A stretch of 11,803 nucleotides of DNA from Bacteroidales bacterium (GCA_021160155.1 JAGHDB010000225.1:1-11803); one strand, 5' to 3'. Positions 1-7,899 are shown, numbered from the stretch's first letter. The notes: a model not told the origin generated them from the letters alone. Numbers and translations: made by a program.

Positions 1-1291
1 AAAGTGGTTGCGGGTTGCCGGTTTTTCTGATCTCAACAGCACGGGCATGAGCTTCCAAACCTTCGGCACGTGCCAGTTTTGTTACAGACATACTGATAGA
101 TTGAAGGCCTTGCGGAGATAATTCCTGGCAGGTCATGCTTTTCATAAATGAGGTCAGGGAGACCCCGCTGTAAGCTTTTGCAAATCCGGATGTAGGCAGG
201 GTATGGTTTGTTCCAGAAGCATAATCCCCGGCGCTTTCCGGTGACCAATGCCCCAGGAAAATTGACCCGGCATGCCGGATCTGTCCGGCCACGTCTGCAT
301 AATCATCCATGGCAATGATCAGGTGTTCGGGGGAATACCGGTTGACCATCCGGATCATTGCATCCCGGTTGGAGAGCACCACCATGTAACTTGATGATAA
401 TGAACTGAATATCAAATCCTTTCTTGGAAGTGTTTCTACCTGTCGGTTGATTTCAGCCTGTACTGCACGGGCAGTATCCTCCTGATCCGTGAGGAGCAAA
501 ACCTGGCTGTCACTACCGTGTTCAGCCTGAGACAACAGGTCGGCGGCAATATAAGAGGGATGACAGGTGCGGTCTGCTATAATAGTAACTTCAGAAGGAC
601 CGGCCGGCATATCGATGGCTACCCCCTCACCGGCTACCCATTGTTTAGCCAGGGTGACCCAGGAATTTCCCGGTCCGAAAATCTTGTCGACTTTCGGAAC
701 AGATCCGAGTCCGTATGCCATACTGCCAATTGCCTGTACTCCTCCCAACCGGTATAGTTGTGTTATTCCGCAATAATGTGCAGCATACCGGATAGCCGGA
801 TCAATCTCACCATGATCATTACCCGGTGTACAAAGAATGATTTCGGTGCATCCGGCAATTTGCGCAGGCAAGGCCAGCATCAGCACGGTAGAAATTAACG
901 GTGCCGTTCCACCCGGTACGTACAATCCCACTTTCTCCACGGGAACCCAACGCTGGCGACAGGTAATCCCTTTGGATACCTCAACGGCCAATTCTTTGGG
1001 TCGTTGTGCTTCGTGAAAAGTTTGAATGTTCCCGGCTGCCTGTGCAATGGCCTCTTTCACAGCAACAGGCACCCGGTTGCCGGCCTCGTTCAATTGCTGT
1101 TGGCTGATCTGTGCCGGTTCGGGCAGATAACCGTCATACATTCGGGTCATCTCCAATACGGCTTTCCATCCCCGGTTTTTCAGATCCTTCATAAGATCAG
1201 CCACTTGTTGCTCCTGCACGGGATTTCGCAGTGAAGGCCGCTTCAGGATGATATTCCAGTCGCTCTCTTTCGGATTAACGATCAATTCCAT
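1..1291 (-). CDS. hisD: Histidinol dehydrogenase HisD (3' end cut by window edge)
   Basis: HisD catalyses the last two steps of histidine synthesis in the cytoplasm: NAD-dependent oxidation of L-histidinol to L-histidinal and then to L-histidine. The frame is open for 430 codons with no stop before the left edge. The family is usually about 430 residues, so only a few C-terminal residues are missing. Visible family motifs are [11 protein letters not shown], the segment KIFGPGN, and DMPAGPSE. The zinc ligands are Gln255 and His258 (SQAEHGSD), Asp356 ([11 protein letters not shown]) and His415 ([13 protein letters not shown]). The catalytic pair is Glu322-His323 (YSPEHL). These match E. coli Q259, H262, D360, H419 and E326/H327 with a constant offset of four. 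I chose the ATG at 1291 (MELIVNP) because it fits the usual family N-terminus. An in-frame ATG at 1297 would add two residues. The gene starts 10-16 bases after the hisG stop, so the two are one operon. Function is very secure; the exact start is less so. Confidence 0.97.
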   Translation of the reverse strand, partial: MELIVNPKESDWNIILKRPSLRNPVQEQQVADLMKDLKNRGWKAVLEMTRMYDGYLPEPAQISQQQLNEAGNRVPVAVKEAIAQAAGNIQTFHEAQRPKELAVEVSKGITCRQRWVPVEKVGLYVPGGTAPLISTVLMLALPAQIAGCTEIILCTPGNDHGEIDPAIRYAAHYCGITQLYRLGGVQAIGSMAYGLGSVPKVDKIFGPGNSWVTLAKQWVAGEGVAIDMPAGPSEVTIIADRTCHPSYIAADLLSQAEHGSDSQVLLLTDQEDTARAVQAEINRQVETLPRKDLIFSSLSSSYMVVLSNRDAMIRMVNRYSPEHLIIAMDDYADVAGQIRHAGSIFLGHWSPESAGDYASGTNHTLPTSGFAKAYSGVSLTSFMKSMTCQELSPQGLQSISMSVTKLARAEGLEAHARAVEIRKTGNPQPL

Positions 1292-1307
1292 CACCATCCG
1301 GTTTGAA

Positions 1308-2165
1308 TTAAACAATCATTTTTTCAATCGGGATCACCAGAATACCCTCTGCACCCACTTCCCGGAGTTGATTGATGACACTCCAGAACTGCGATTCACT
1401 CAATACCGAATGAATCGAGCTCCATCCCGGTTCAGCAAGAGGCATCACTGTCGGACCTTTCATTCCGGGCAGGATGCGGCATATCTCATTAATCCGGTCA
1501 TTAGGAGCATTCAAGAGGATATATTTATTATCCCGTGCAGCGAGTACCGCACGGATCCTGAAGAGGAAATCTTCAAGCAATACCTGTTTTATATGACTGA
1601 GTTTTGGAGAAGACACCAGTACGGCTTCAGATTGCATCACCACTTCAACCTCTTTCAATCCATTACTGATCAGCGTACTTCCTGAAGATACAATATCCAG
1701 GATACCGTCTGCCAGTCCGATTGCCGGAGCAATCTCCACAGACCCGTTCAGTTCATGGATCTCAGCATGGAGATTATGCCGTTCCAGATAGTTGCGTAAA
1801 ATATTCGGAAATGAGGTTGCAACCCGTTTTCCTGAGAACCAACCAAGATCGTCATAATTTATCTCCTTTGGAATAGCCAGACTTAAACGACACCTGCTGA
1901 AACCCAGACGCTGAATTATTTCCAGATTATTCCCGGATTCAACCAGTACATCTTCTCCGATAATCCCGGCATCCGCAACCTGATCTCCTACATACTGCGG
2001 AATGTCATCATCACGTAAATAAAGAATTTCAAGTGGGAAAGATGAGGAGTAGGCCAACAGGGTTCGCTTGCCGTTGGTCAGATGCATACCGGCTTCTTTC
2101 AGCATAGTAACAGAATGTTCACTCAAACGGCCGGATTTCTGAATTGCAATTTTTAATGTGTTCAT
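1308..2165 (-). CDS. hisG: ATP phosphoribosyltransferase HisG, long form
   Basis: HisG catalyses the first, committed step of histidine synthesis, joining ATP and PRPP to give N1-(5-phosphoribosyl)-ATP. It is normally feedback-inhibited by histidine. The protein is 285 residues, the size of the long form that carries its own regulatory domain and needs no HisZ partner. The N-terminus has LKIAIQKSGRL, followed by the ADAGIIGEDVL segment near residues 64-74. The PRPP-binding loop lies near residues 154-170 (ADGILDIVSSGSTLISNGL). The C-terminal ACT-like regulatory domain covers roughly residues 212-285, with PNDRINEICRILPGMKGPTV and a final GAEGILVIPIEKMI. I chose the ATG at 2165 (MNTLKIA), which matches the usual family start. 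An in-frame ATG at 2174 directly touches the terminator's T-run and is less likely. No good Shine-Dalgarno sequence is visible. Expression is probably set by the upstream attenuator. It is followed closely by hisD. Confidence 0.97.
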   Translation of the reverse strand: MNTLKIAIQKSGRLSEHSVTMLKEAGMHLTNGKRTLLAYSSSFPLEILYLRDDDIPQYVGDQVADAGIIGEDVLVESGNNLEIIQRLGFSRCRLSLAIPKEINYDDLGWFSGKRVATSFPNILRNYLERHNLHAEIHELNGSVEIAPAIGLADGILDIVSSGSTLISNGLKEVEVVMQSEAVLVSSPKLSHIKQVLLEDFLFRIRAVLAARDNKYILLNAPNDRINEICRILPGMKGPTVMPLAEPGWSSIHSVLSESQFWSVINQLREVGAEGILVIPIEKMIV

Positions 2166-2174
2166 AATAAGCAT

Positions 2175-2207
2175 AAAAAAAGAGGCTTGCAGAACTGCAA
2201 GCCTCTT
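2175..2207 (-). terminator. Intrinsic terminator of the his attenuator
   Basis: Read on the minus strand, a 12-bp perfect stem (2207-2196 with 2191-2180, AAGAGGCTTGCA pairing with TGCAAGCCTCTT) encloses a GTTC loop. It is followed by a T-run spanning 2181-2175. This is a textbook Rho-independent terminator. It sits between the His-rich leader peptide and hisG, with the T-run ending nine bases before the chosen hisG start. Placing a terminator in front of the operon's first enzyme gene only makes sense as an attenuator. The structure was read directly; regulation is inferred. Confidence 0.93.
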
Positions 2208-2227
2208 CCGTTTTTCTTCGGTTTATC

Positions 2228-2302
2228 TTACGCGTCTGCAAAGGTTTTCCACCTCATAACATGATGATGATGATGAAAATGCCGATGCAGATTGTTTGTC
2301 AT
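2228..2302 (-). CDS. hisL: his operon leader peptide (24 aa)
   Basis: This is a 24-codon open frame ending in TAA. Residues 6-14 read HRHFHHHHH, giving seven His codons (all CAT) in nine, five of them consecutive. It starts with ATG, preceded by AGAGG (within AAGAGGC) at good Shine-Dalgarno spacing. It lies just downstream of a promoter-like motif and about 20 bases before the intrinsic terminator in front of hisG. The peptide itself probably has no function. Ribosome stalling at the His codons when charged His-tRNA is scarce would report histidine status. The role is the same as that of enterobacterial hisL, but the residues outside the His run look unrelated, so the symbol is assigned by role and not by homology. 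Confidence 0.93.
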   Translation of the reverse strand: MTNNLHRHFHHHHHVMRWKTFADA

Positions 2303-2322
2303 AGCCTCTTTAATTGAAAGCA

Positions 2323-2354
2323 CAAAGATACAGGCTTTCTTTGTTTATCTCCAA
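2323..2354 (-). promoter_or_regulatory. Putative his operon promoter (Bacteroidota type)
   Basis: On the minus strand, TATCTTTG (2330-2323) matches the Bacteroidota -7 consensus TAnnTTTG exactly. A TTG (2354-2352, in ATTGG) lies 21 bases upstream, a suitable -33 element. Transcription would start near 2316, giving a leader-peptide 5' UTR of about 14 bases. The motif match and its position upstream of the leader peptide support the call; no start site has been measured. Confidence 0.65.
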
Positions 2355-2403
2355 TTTTTTTCACATTCATTTGTCAAAAAGTTGATAATTATTGTCTTAA
2401 CCC

Positions 2404-2435
2404 ATTGTGTTTTTATAAGATCCATGTTATTTTTG
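2404..2435 (+). promoter_or_regulatory. Putative promoter of the sensor kinase gene (Bacteroidota type)
   Basis: TATTTTTG (2428-2435) fits the TAnnTTTG -7 consensus. ATTG (2404-2407) lies 20 bases upstream as a -33 candidate. Transcription would begin near 2441, leaving roughly 25 bases before the kinase ATG at 2467. Together with the his promoter on the other strand it occupies a 164-base divergent region (2303-2466), in which nothing else clear was seen apart from AT-rich sequence. The -7 motif is T-rich and could match by chance, so confidence is moderate. Confidence 0.55.
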
Positions 2436-2466
2436 ACCTGCAGGAAAGTCTATTGATCTAAACCTA

Positions 2467-4479
2467 ATGAGAACCATCTATTGGCTTGGATGTTTTCTGT
2501 TGGTTATACCGGTAGCAGTGTTGTCAAACAACCCTAATACCGACACCGACAGCCTTAAAGCAGAATTAAAAAAAGCCGGACCGGTTACGGAGCGTATCCG
2601 GATCATGAATCAATTGGCCTGGGCTTACCGCAATTACCAACCCGACTCAGCTATCTTTTACGGTAAAACAGCATTGAAACTGGCCAGGAATTCCGGTCAT
2701 GACGAATATCAATCCGAAACTCTCAGTTTTATCGGGTTGGCCTATCGTACGATCACCGAATACGACAGCAGTATGAACTATTTCCGTGAAGCCCTGAAAT
2801 TGGCAGAGAAAAGACACGATACCATTCAAATTGCTTACGGTCATAACAACATCGGTGGTATGTACAGGCTGAAAAGCGCCTATTTTCAAGCCTTAAACCA
2901 TATCCTTAAGGCCTACCATCTGTTTGAGCAGGTTAATGATCGCCAAGGTATGATTTACTGTGCTGTCAACCTGGGGGTTTTATACCGTTACCAACATGAC
3001 TATCAGCAATCGTACAAGTATTTAAATGAGGCGATGGCATACCGTAAAAAGCATGGTGATGAACGCGGACTTGCCACAGTGTATTCGCTGCTGGCAGAAA
3101 ATTACTTTGAAGAACAGCGTTATCATGAAGCTATGAAATATTACCGGTTGGCGGGGGATATCTTCGCTGCATCGGGTGGTTCTTTCGAGAAAGCTGCCAA
3201 TTTGAACGGAAAAGCAGGAGTCTATTTTGCTGAAGGCAAAACAGATACAGCTTTAAAATATCGTCAAAAAGCATTAATGCTGGCTGCATCGATTGATGCC
3301 CACGATCAGGAGATCAGAGCTTTAATCGGACTAGCGAAAATTGCTGCCAGGAACCGGCAATTCGATCAGGCGATCATGCTGGATCAACAGGCAATTCAAA
3401 AGGCCAAAACCTATCATCTTGAAGACCGCCTTTTGGAAGGGTGGCTGACCATGACCCATATCTGTACAGAAAGCGGAGATCCGTCAAAAGCACTGACTGC
3501 ATACCAGTCATACGTAGCTCTGAAAGACACGATTTTTAACAATGAAAAGAACTGGCAGTTGACCGAGCTTCAAACTGCTTTTGAAACCCATCAGAAAACA
3601 GTTCAGCTCAATCAACAGCAACAGGAAATTCAGGCACAAAAAATCCGGATCTGGTTTCTGGTGAGTGGTATGATATTGATTCTCACTGTTCTTGTTTTTC
3701 TGTATTTTTATTATAGCAATAAGCTGAAGATGACCAGAATCTTAAAGCATGAAAAGCAAAAAGTTGACCAACAAAAAGAGACATTATTACACCTGAATAA
3801 AACCAAAGACGATCTCATGGCCATTATTGCCCATGACCTGAGAAATCCTTTTCAGGCGATGTTGGGATTGTCAGAAGTACTGTATGAAAATGAAGAACTC
3901 CAGCATCTTGAAACGGTTAAAAAACTTGCCGGTAAATTAAACCAGACCGCCGAATCTGCTTATACTTTTCTTGAAACTCTCCTTAACTGGTCAAAAGTTC
4001 AATTCAACCAGGGTCATCTTGAAAAGCAACCGGTAAATATTGAAGAAGTGATCGATCATACTTTCAAGTTATTCGAGTATGATGCAAATGAGAAAAAAAT
4101 CACGCTGAATAAAGTGCTGAGCCATAAAAAAACTCTTTTATCTGATGAAAATATTTTATTTACGGCCCTGCGTAACCTGGTAAGCAATGCAATAAAATTT
4201 ACACCCCAAGGAGGATCAATCACCATTCATTCACGTGATGAGACGGATAAAATTTGCATTGACGTAACAGATACCGGCGTGGGTATCGCTGCAGAAAATC
4301 TGGATAATATCTTTGATAAATTGCCCACCGTGGCTACGCAGGGGACCAATCACGAGAGAGGAACCGGATTGGGCCTCAGTTTATGTCGTAATTTCATAAC
4401 CCTGGCCGGAGGTACAATATCCGCACAAAGCCACCCCGGCAAAGGCAGCACCTTTACCATATGCCTGCCGATCCTGTAA
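2467..4479 (+). CDS. TPR-repeat membrane sensor histidine kinase
   Basis: This is a 670-residue two-component sensor kinase. Residues 1-20 form a Sec signal peptide or N-terminal anchor. Residues about 40-360 are a series of TPR-like helical repeats (for example around 92-112, 130-154, 165-190 and 210-230), presumably periplasmic. A charged, Gln-rich coiled stretch (365-394) leads into one membrane span (about 395-416) and a cytoplasmic coiled linker. The HisKA dimerisation domain follows, with the phospho-acceptor His456 in IIAHDLRNPF. The HATPase domain has an N box (Asn570, Asn574 in LRNLVSNAIKFTP), a G1 box DTGVGI (602-607) and a G2 box GTGLGL (632-637). All key residues are present, so it should be active. 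There is no receiver or DNA-binding domain, and no response regulator gene is visible next to it, so it is an orphan within this window. The signal sensed is unknown. It is divergent from the his operon and converges on the DUF1080 gene. Confidence 0.93.
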   Translation: MRTIYWLGCFLLVIPVAVLSNNPNTDTDSLKAELKKAGPVTERIRIMNQLAWAYRNYQPDSAIFYGKTALKLARNSGHDEYQSETLSFIGLAYRTITEYDSSMNYFREALKLAEKRHDTIQIAYGHNNIGGMYRLKSAYFQALNHILKAYHLFEQVNDRQGMIYCAVNLGVLYRYQHDYQQSYKYLNEAMAYRKKHGDERGLATVYSLLAENYFEEQRYHEAMKYYRLAGDIFAASGGSFEKAANLNGKAGVYFAEGKTDTALKYRQKALMLAASIDAHDQEIRALIGLAKIAARNRQFDQAIMLDQQAIQKAKTYHLEDRLLEGWLTMTHICTESGDPSKALTAYQSYVALKDTIFNNEKNWQLTELQTAFETHQKTVQLNQQQQEIQAQKIRIWFLVSGMILILTVLVFLYFYYSNKLKMTRILKHEKQKVDQQKETLLHLNKTKDDLMAIIAHDLRNPFQAMLGLSEVLYENEELQHLETVKKLAGKLNQTAESAYTFLETLLNWSKVQFNQGHLEKQPVNIEEVIDHTFKLFEYDANEKKITLNKVLSHKKTLLSDENILFTALRNLVSNAIKFTPQGGSITIHSRDETDKICIDVTDTGVGIAAENLDNIFDKLPTVATQGTNHERGTGLGLSLCRNFITLAGGTISAQSHPGKGSTFTICLPIL

Positions 4480-4500
4480 AGGGAGGTGTCCCGTTTCCTC

Positions 4501-7500
4501 CTACAGCACCCGCACCCGGATATTCCGGAATCGGACTACCGACCCGTGACCCAGGAACCCAATATGACCCGTGGTACGTTTCAGCCCCGGATGCTGATTG
4601 TGGTCCATTGTTCCGTTTTTACTCGCCTCATGAATATCTCCATCCACAATCACGGTTCCGTTCAAAGTGACTTTCACATGGTTTCCCCGGACAAATATTT
4701 CCTCTTCATTCCATTCTCCAACCGGTTTTAAAAATCCTCTCCGGGCAGGGATCACACCATATACCGATCCGTGGTATTGATAGGGTTGCAAATGAGCATA
4801 GATGGGAGCCGTATTATCCAGCACCTGTATCTCCATACCCACGTAAGCTGCATCCCCCTTGAGCGGAGCACGTATCCCGATACCATTATTGGCTCCGGGA
4901 GTCAGCTGAAATTCAAACCGAAAGGCGAAATTGCCATACTCTTTTTCGGTATACAGATTTCCGTGACCGCCTCCTTTGGGTTCGATCACGATCACCCCGT
5001 CTTTAACTGAATAATCGGTTTTATTACCCACCCAACCGTCGAGATTTTTACCGTTAAACAGGGCCACAAAGCCATCGGCTTGTTCTTCAGGTGTTAAATT
5101 ATACGTTTCACTATGAATCTCCTTTACATATATATCCCTGAAGGCCAGGTTAGTACCATGTGCCTGCAGTTCAATCGGTCCCGACGGAAAAATCGGCAGC
5201 GTACGATCCCAGTAATTTTCAAGAATCACATTATCCACTACACGCTCCCCGTTCAATTCAACTGTCACACGGTCACCAATCATCCGGATAAAGAAAGTAT
5301 TCCATTCTCCAACCTGGTTATCAGCAACTTTTGCAGGTTTAGAAGGATGTTTCTGATTATTGTATAATCCGCCCGATCCCACCTGGGCACCTACTTCAAT
5401 ACGTGATGTATCCCATATCTGAACCTGTGGTGTTCCTCTTAGATAAATTCCACTGTCACCCCCTTTAGTAATCCGCCAGTCTACCCAAAGTTCAAAATCT
5501 CCATATTTTTTCACGGAACAGAGGTTTTTATATCCTTTACCGGTAAACCGGATCTCACCATTAGCAACCGACCAGTTCTCGGGCACCAGTGCGTCTGCTT
5601 CTTTCTGTTGCCGAGCCAGTTCTTCAGGAGTCATTTTAGCCCGTGCAATCGGATTTTTCACCAAGCCTTGCCATCCCGAAAGATCTTTTCCGTTAAACAT
5701 TGACACAAAACCTTCCGCTTCAGGCATGGCGTGTAACCAGTTGCGGATATTCTCTTTGGCATACTGGCTATCACGACCGGAAATTACCGGGATACATTTG
5801 TTCAGTATTTTGCGCACCAGCGACCCATACATCCCATTGCGGGTGCCCGAGGGAGGTAATGCTATTTTGCTGGCAGTCCAGGCCGCACTACTTTGAACTT
5901 CGGGATTTGCATCATCTAAAAAGTGAGCTACATAAACCAGTGCCGGAAAAATTTTAACCGGTTCGAGTGCTTTCAGCACCTGTTCTTTCATACCCGGATC
6001 GTCCGCTTTCAGCATGATCTTTCTCAGTCGCAACAATTTCTGTTCAGGAGTAATAGAAGCTTTTTGAATCAGTCGTACATAAGCAGCAAAGGCTTCTTTT
6101 TTATACTTTTTTGATCCCTTCGAAACAATATTATATAGTTGCGTGGCCGCAGCCGGATTTTTCCATTGCGTCAGTGCTTTAAAAGCCTGCTCTTTCAGTG
6201 CCCGTCTCTGGTGATTGAATACATCTCCTACCAGGTTCAGGGATTGTGTGCCACCGATCCGGGGTAATACCCCGAGGATCTTTGGTCGTATTTTTTTATT
6301 TTCATTATAAGCCTTCAGAAACGGCGCGCTCCTTTCACCGGGTGATTTGATTCCGTTGGCAGCTTGTACCAGTGCCTGTTGAACAGCAGCAATATGTGAC
6401 TCTTCACCGGTTTGGTCAAGCAATTGTATCAGCTGATCCAGTTTTTCCCTGCTACTTACTGCGGGCAATGCTTTAAAAGCCGCATCCGAAACCTCAGGGT
6501 CTTCATTGGAAGTTAATGCCAGGATCCGGTTAAACTGACCGGTCGCTCTGCGGGCAGCGATAATCCCGATCAAAACCGGCTTTCCCTGATCCGGCATCTG
6601 ATCCAATGCAGTCGCAATTGCCGGAACCTCTTTCAGTCCGCATAAAGGCAACAATAACTGTTCAGCGTGAACGATTTCCGCTCCCTGGCCCTGCTTCAGA
6701 AAATCCAATACAGAGGATAACGCTTTTTTACCCAAAAGTTTTACATACGCATCCATTGCAGCCGACCGGACCACAGGACTCTGATCTTTCAGGCTGGCTT
6801 TAATATCGGGAATGGCAACCGGATTCTGCATTTCTCCCAGAAAGTCAATGATTTCTGCAGCCACCCGGGGATCAGATTCTTTTGCCTTTTTCATCCACTG
6901 GCGAATAGCTGCAATATCGTTAATCTGACGAGCATAACGCAGAGCTCCGGCCCGGTAATCAGGTCGCGGATCATCCATCGCCTTTAGAAGGACGTGTAAA
7001 GCCTCGTATCCAAAATGATCCGTCAGCAAACTCATTCCGGATAATCCATAGGTGTAATTATCCTCCCGTGTACACTCTTTCACTATCATGTAAGCAATCC
7101 GGCGGGCCCGGTTGATCTCTCCGTTCGCGGCCAGGTGATCCGTATAGGAGACCAGCGATCTCATAGCTCCCGACGGATCGGTTGTAAATTTGACATCACG
7201 GGCAGTCCGGATCATAAACTCAGCCGACTCAGGGGATCCGATTTTCGCCAGTGCCCACAACGCTATCTTTCGCATCTGCGGATCATCCGAAGCAGCCAGT
7301 TTGCGAATCTCAGCCTCGGCACAGGGAGAAGCATATACTCCCAGTGCTTTGACGATCTTCAATTTACACGGAGCGTCAACCTCAGCCAATGCTGTTTTCA
7401 AAGCATGTTGAGCGGCATGATTATTCAGACCCACCAATGCCTGTGCTGCATAGTCGCAGAGTTTGGGGTCATTCAGGTAGGCCGCAATAGCCGGAACCAC

Positions 7501-7899
7501 CTCCTCATGACCGAAAAATTTAAGATGGTATAAGTAAAACGACTTGACCAGCGGGTCCGTAGCCTGGTCAAGAGCTTTGATAAAAACTCCGGATACCAGT
7601 TGACGCTCCCGGTCTTTACCTTCACGACCCACATACAGGGCTAATCCGTTTAACGCGTAGCGAACCCGCGTATCATCTCCCGTTCCGGGAGGAACAACCA
7701 TTTTGGTAAATTCCATCAAGCCACTTTCTCCCAACGCCAGCATCTCTTCAACTACCCGGTCACGTTGTTTAAGGTCGTGAGCAGGCACCTGATTAAGGAT
7801 ATCCGCAACTTTTGTCTGTAACAATCTGACGTCCTGTGCCGTCAATGAGGAGCTGACCAGCAGCATTCCTAATAAAAAAATAGTAACTATTCGTTTCAT
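4501..7899 (-). CDS. Secreted HEAT-repeat protein with two C-terminal DUF1080 domains
   Basis: This is a protein of 1132 residues. The start at 7899 gives a clean Sec signal peptide (MKRIVTIFLLGMLLVSSSLTA, cleavage before QD near residue 22). A longer frame from 7956 would overlap the upstream gene and bury this signal, so it was not used. Residues about 30-715 are short paired helices typical of HEAT/PBS-lyase-type repeats, with recurrent D-P-x-V/M-R and A-x-x-A-L patterns. Two DUF1080 domains follow, at about 730-926 (begins FVSMFNGKDLSGW) and 943-1132 (begins FVALFNGKNLDGW). DUF1080 is the 3-keto-disaccharide hydrolase family, which has a concanavalin-like fold and acts on 3-keto-glycosides. 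The two domains differ clearly: the first has DSGIYLRG and QVQIWD, the second has NNGIGIRAP and MEIQVLD. There is no lipobox, so it is probably periplasmic or released. It starts 37 bases after the stop of a Tat-exported oxidoreductase gene, with which it probably works. Substrate and whether both domains are catalytic are unknown. Confidence 0.9.
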   Translation of the reverse strand: MKRIVTIFLLGMLLVSSSLTAQDVRLLQTKVADILNQVPAHDLKQRDRVVEEMLALGESGLMEFTKMVVPPGTGDDTRVRYALNGLALYVGREGKDRERQLVSGVFIKALDQATDPLVKSFYLYHLKFFGHEEVVPAIAAYLNDPKLCDYAAQALVGLNNHAAQHALKTALAEVDAPCKLKIVKALGVYASPCAEAEIRKLAASDDPQMRKIALWALAKIGSPESAEFMIRTARDVKFTTDPSGAMRSLVSYTDHLAANGEINRARRIAYMIVKECTREDNYTYGLSGMSLLTDHFGYEALHVLLKAMDDPRPDYRAGALRYARQINDIAAIRQWMKKAKESDPRVAAEIIDFLGEMQNPVAIPDIKASLKDQSPVVRSAAMDAYVKLLGKKALSSVLDFLKQGQGAEIVHAEQLLLPLCGLKEVPAIATALDQMPDQGKPVLIGIIAARRATGQFNRILALTSNEDPEVSDAAFKALPAVSSREKLDQLIQLLDQTGEESHIAAVQQALVQAANGIKSPGERSAPFLKAYNENKKIRPKILGVLPRIGGTQSLNLVGDVFNHQRRALKEQAFKALTQWKNPAAATQLYNIVSKGSKKYKKEAFAAYVRLIQKASITPEQKLLRLRKIMLKADDPGMKEQVLKALEPVKIFPALVYVAHFLDDANPEVQSSAAWTASKIALPPSGTRNGMYGSLVRKILNKCIPVISGRDSQYAKENIRNWLHAMPEAEGFVSMFNGKDLSGWQGLVKNPIARAKMTPEELARQQKEADALVPENWSVANGEIRFTGKGYKNLCSVKKYGDFELWVDWRITKGGDSGIYLRGTPQVQIWDTSRIEVGAQVGSGGLYNNQKHPSKPAKVADNQVGEWNTFFIRMIGDRVTVELNGERVVDNVILENYWDRTLPIFPSGPIELQAHGTNLAFRDIYVKEIHSETYNLTPEEQADGFVALFNGKNLDGWVGNKTDYSVKDGVIVIEPKGGGHGNLYTEKEYGNFAFRFEFQLTPGANNGIGIRAPLKGDAAYVGMEIQVLDNTAPIYAHLQPYQYHGSVYGVIPARRGFLKPVGEWNEEEIFVRGNHVKVTLNGTVIVDGDIHEASKNGTMDHNQHPGLKRTTGHIGFLGHGSVVRFRNIRVRVL

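Larger units (their letters stand above)
2175..2316 (-). promoter_or_regulatory. his operon leader / transcription attenuator region
   Basis: The untranslated leader spans from the predicted transcription start to hisG. Three complementary pieces can be read. Segment A is TCTGCA at 2291-2286 within the leader reading frame. Segment B is TTTGCAGA at 2242-2235 near the end of that frame. Segment D is TCTGCAAG at 2193-2186, the loop and start of the terminator 3' arm. B can pair with A (6 bp) or with D (8 pairs including one G-U). A ribosome stalled on the His codons (2287-2261) would cover A and leave B free to pair with D, breaking the terminator. A ribosome reaching the stop at 2230-2228 would cover B and let the terminator form. 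The pairings are seen in the sequence; the switching model is inferred. Confidence 0.8.

Noticed and set aside
1248..1685. A 145-codon open frame on the plus strand opposite hisG and the start of hisD
   Set aside because: It has no family motif and covers the C-terminal coding part of hisG, which is certain. It is best explained as a shadow frame.
2261..2275. The five ATG triplets in a row on the plus strand as a microsatellite repeat
   Set aside because: On the minus strand they are five consecutive His (CAT) codons inside the leader peptide, which explains them fully.
4482..4501. The GGAGG/CCTCC inverted repeat as a bidirectional terminator
   Set aside because: The stem is only five base pairs with a ten-base loop and no T-run follows on either strand, so it is too weak to annotate.
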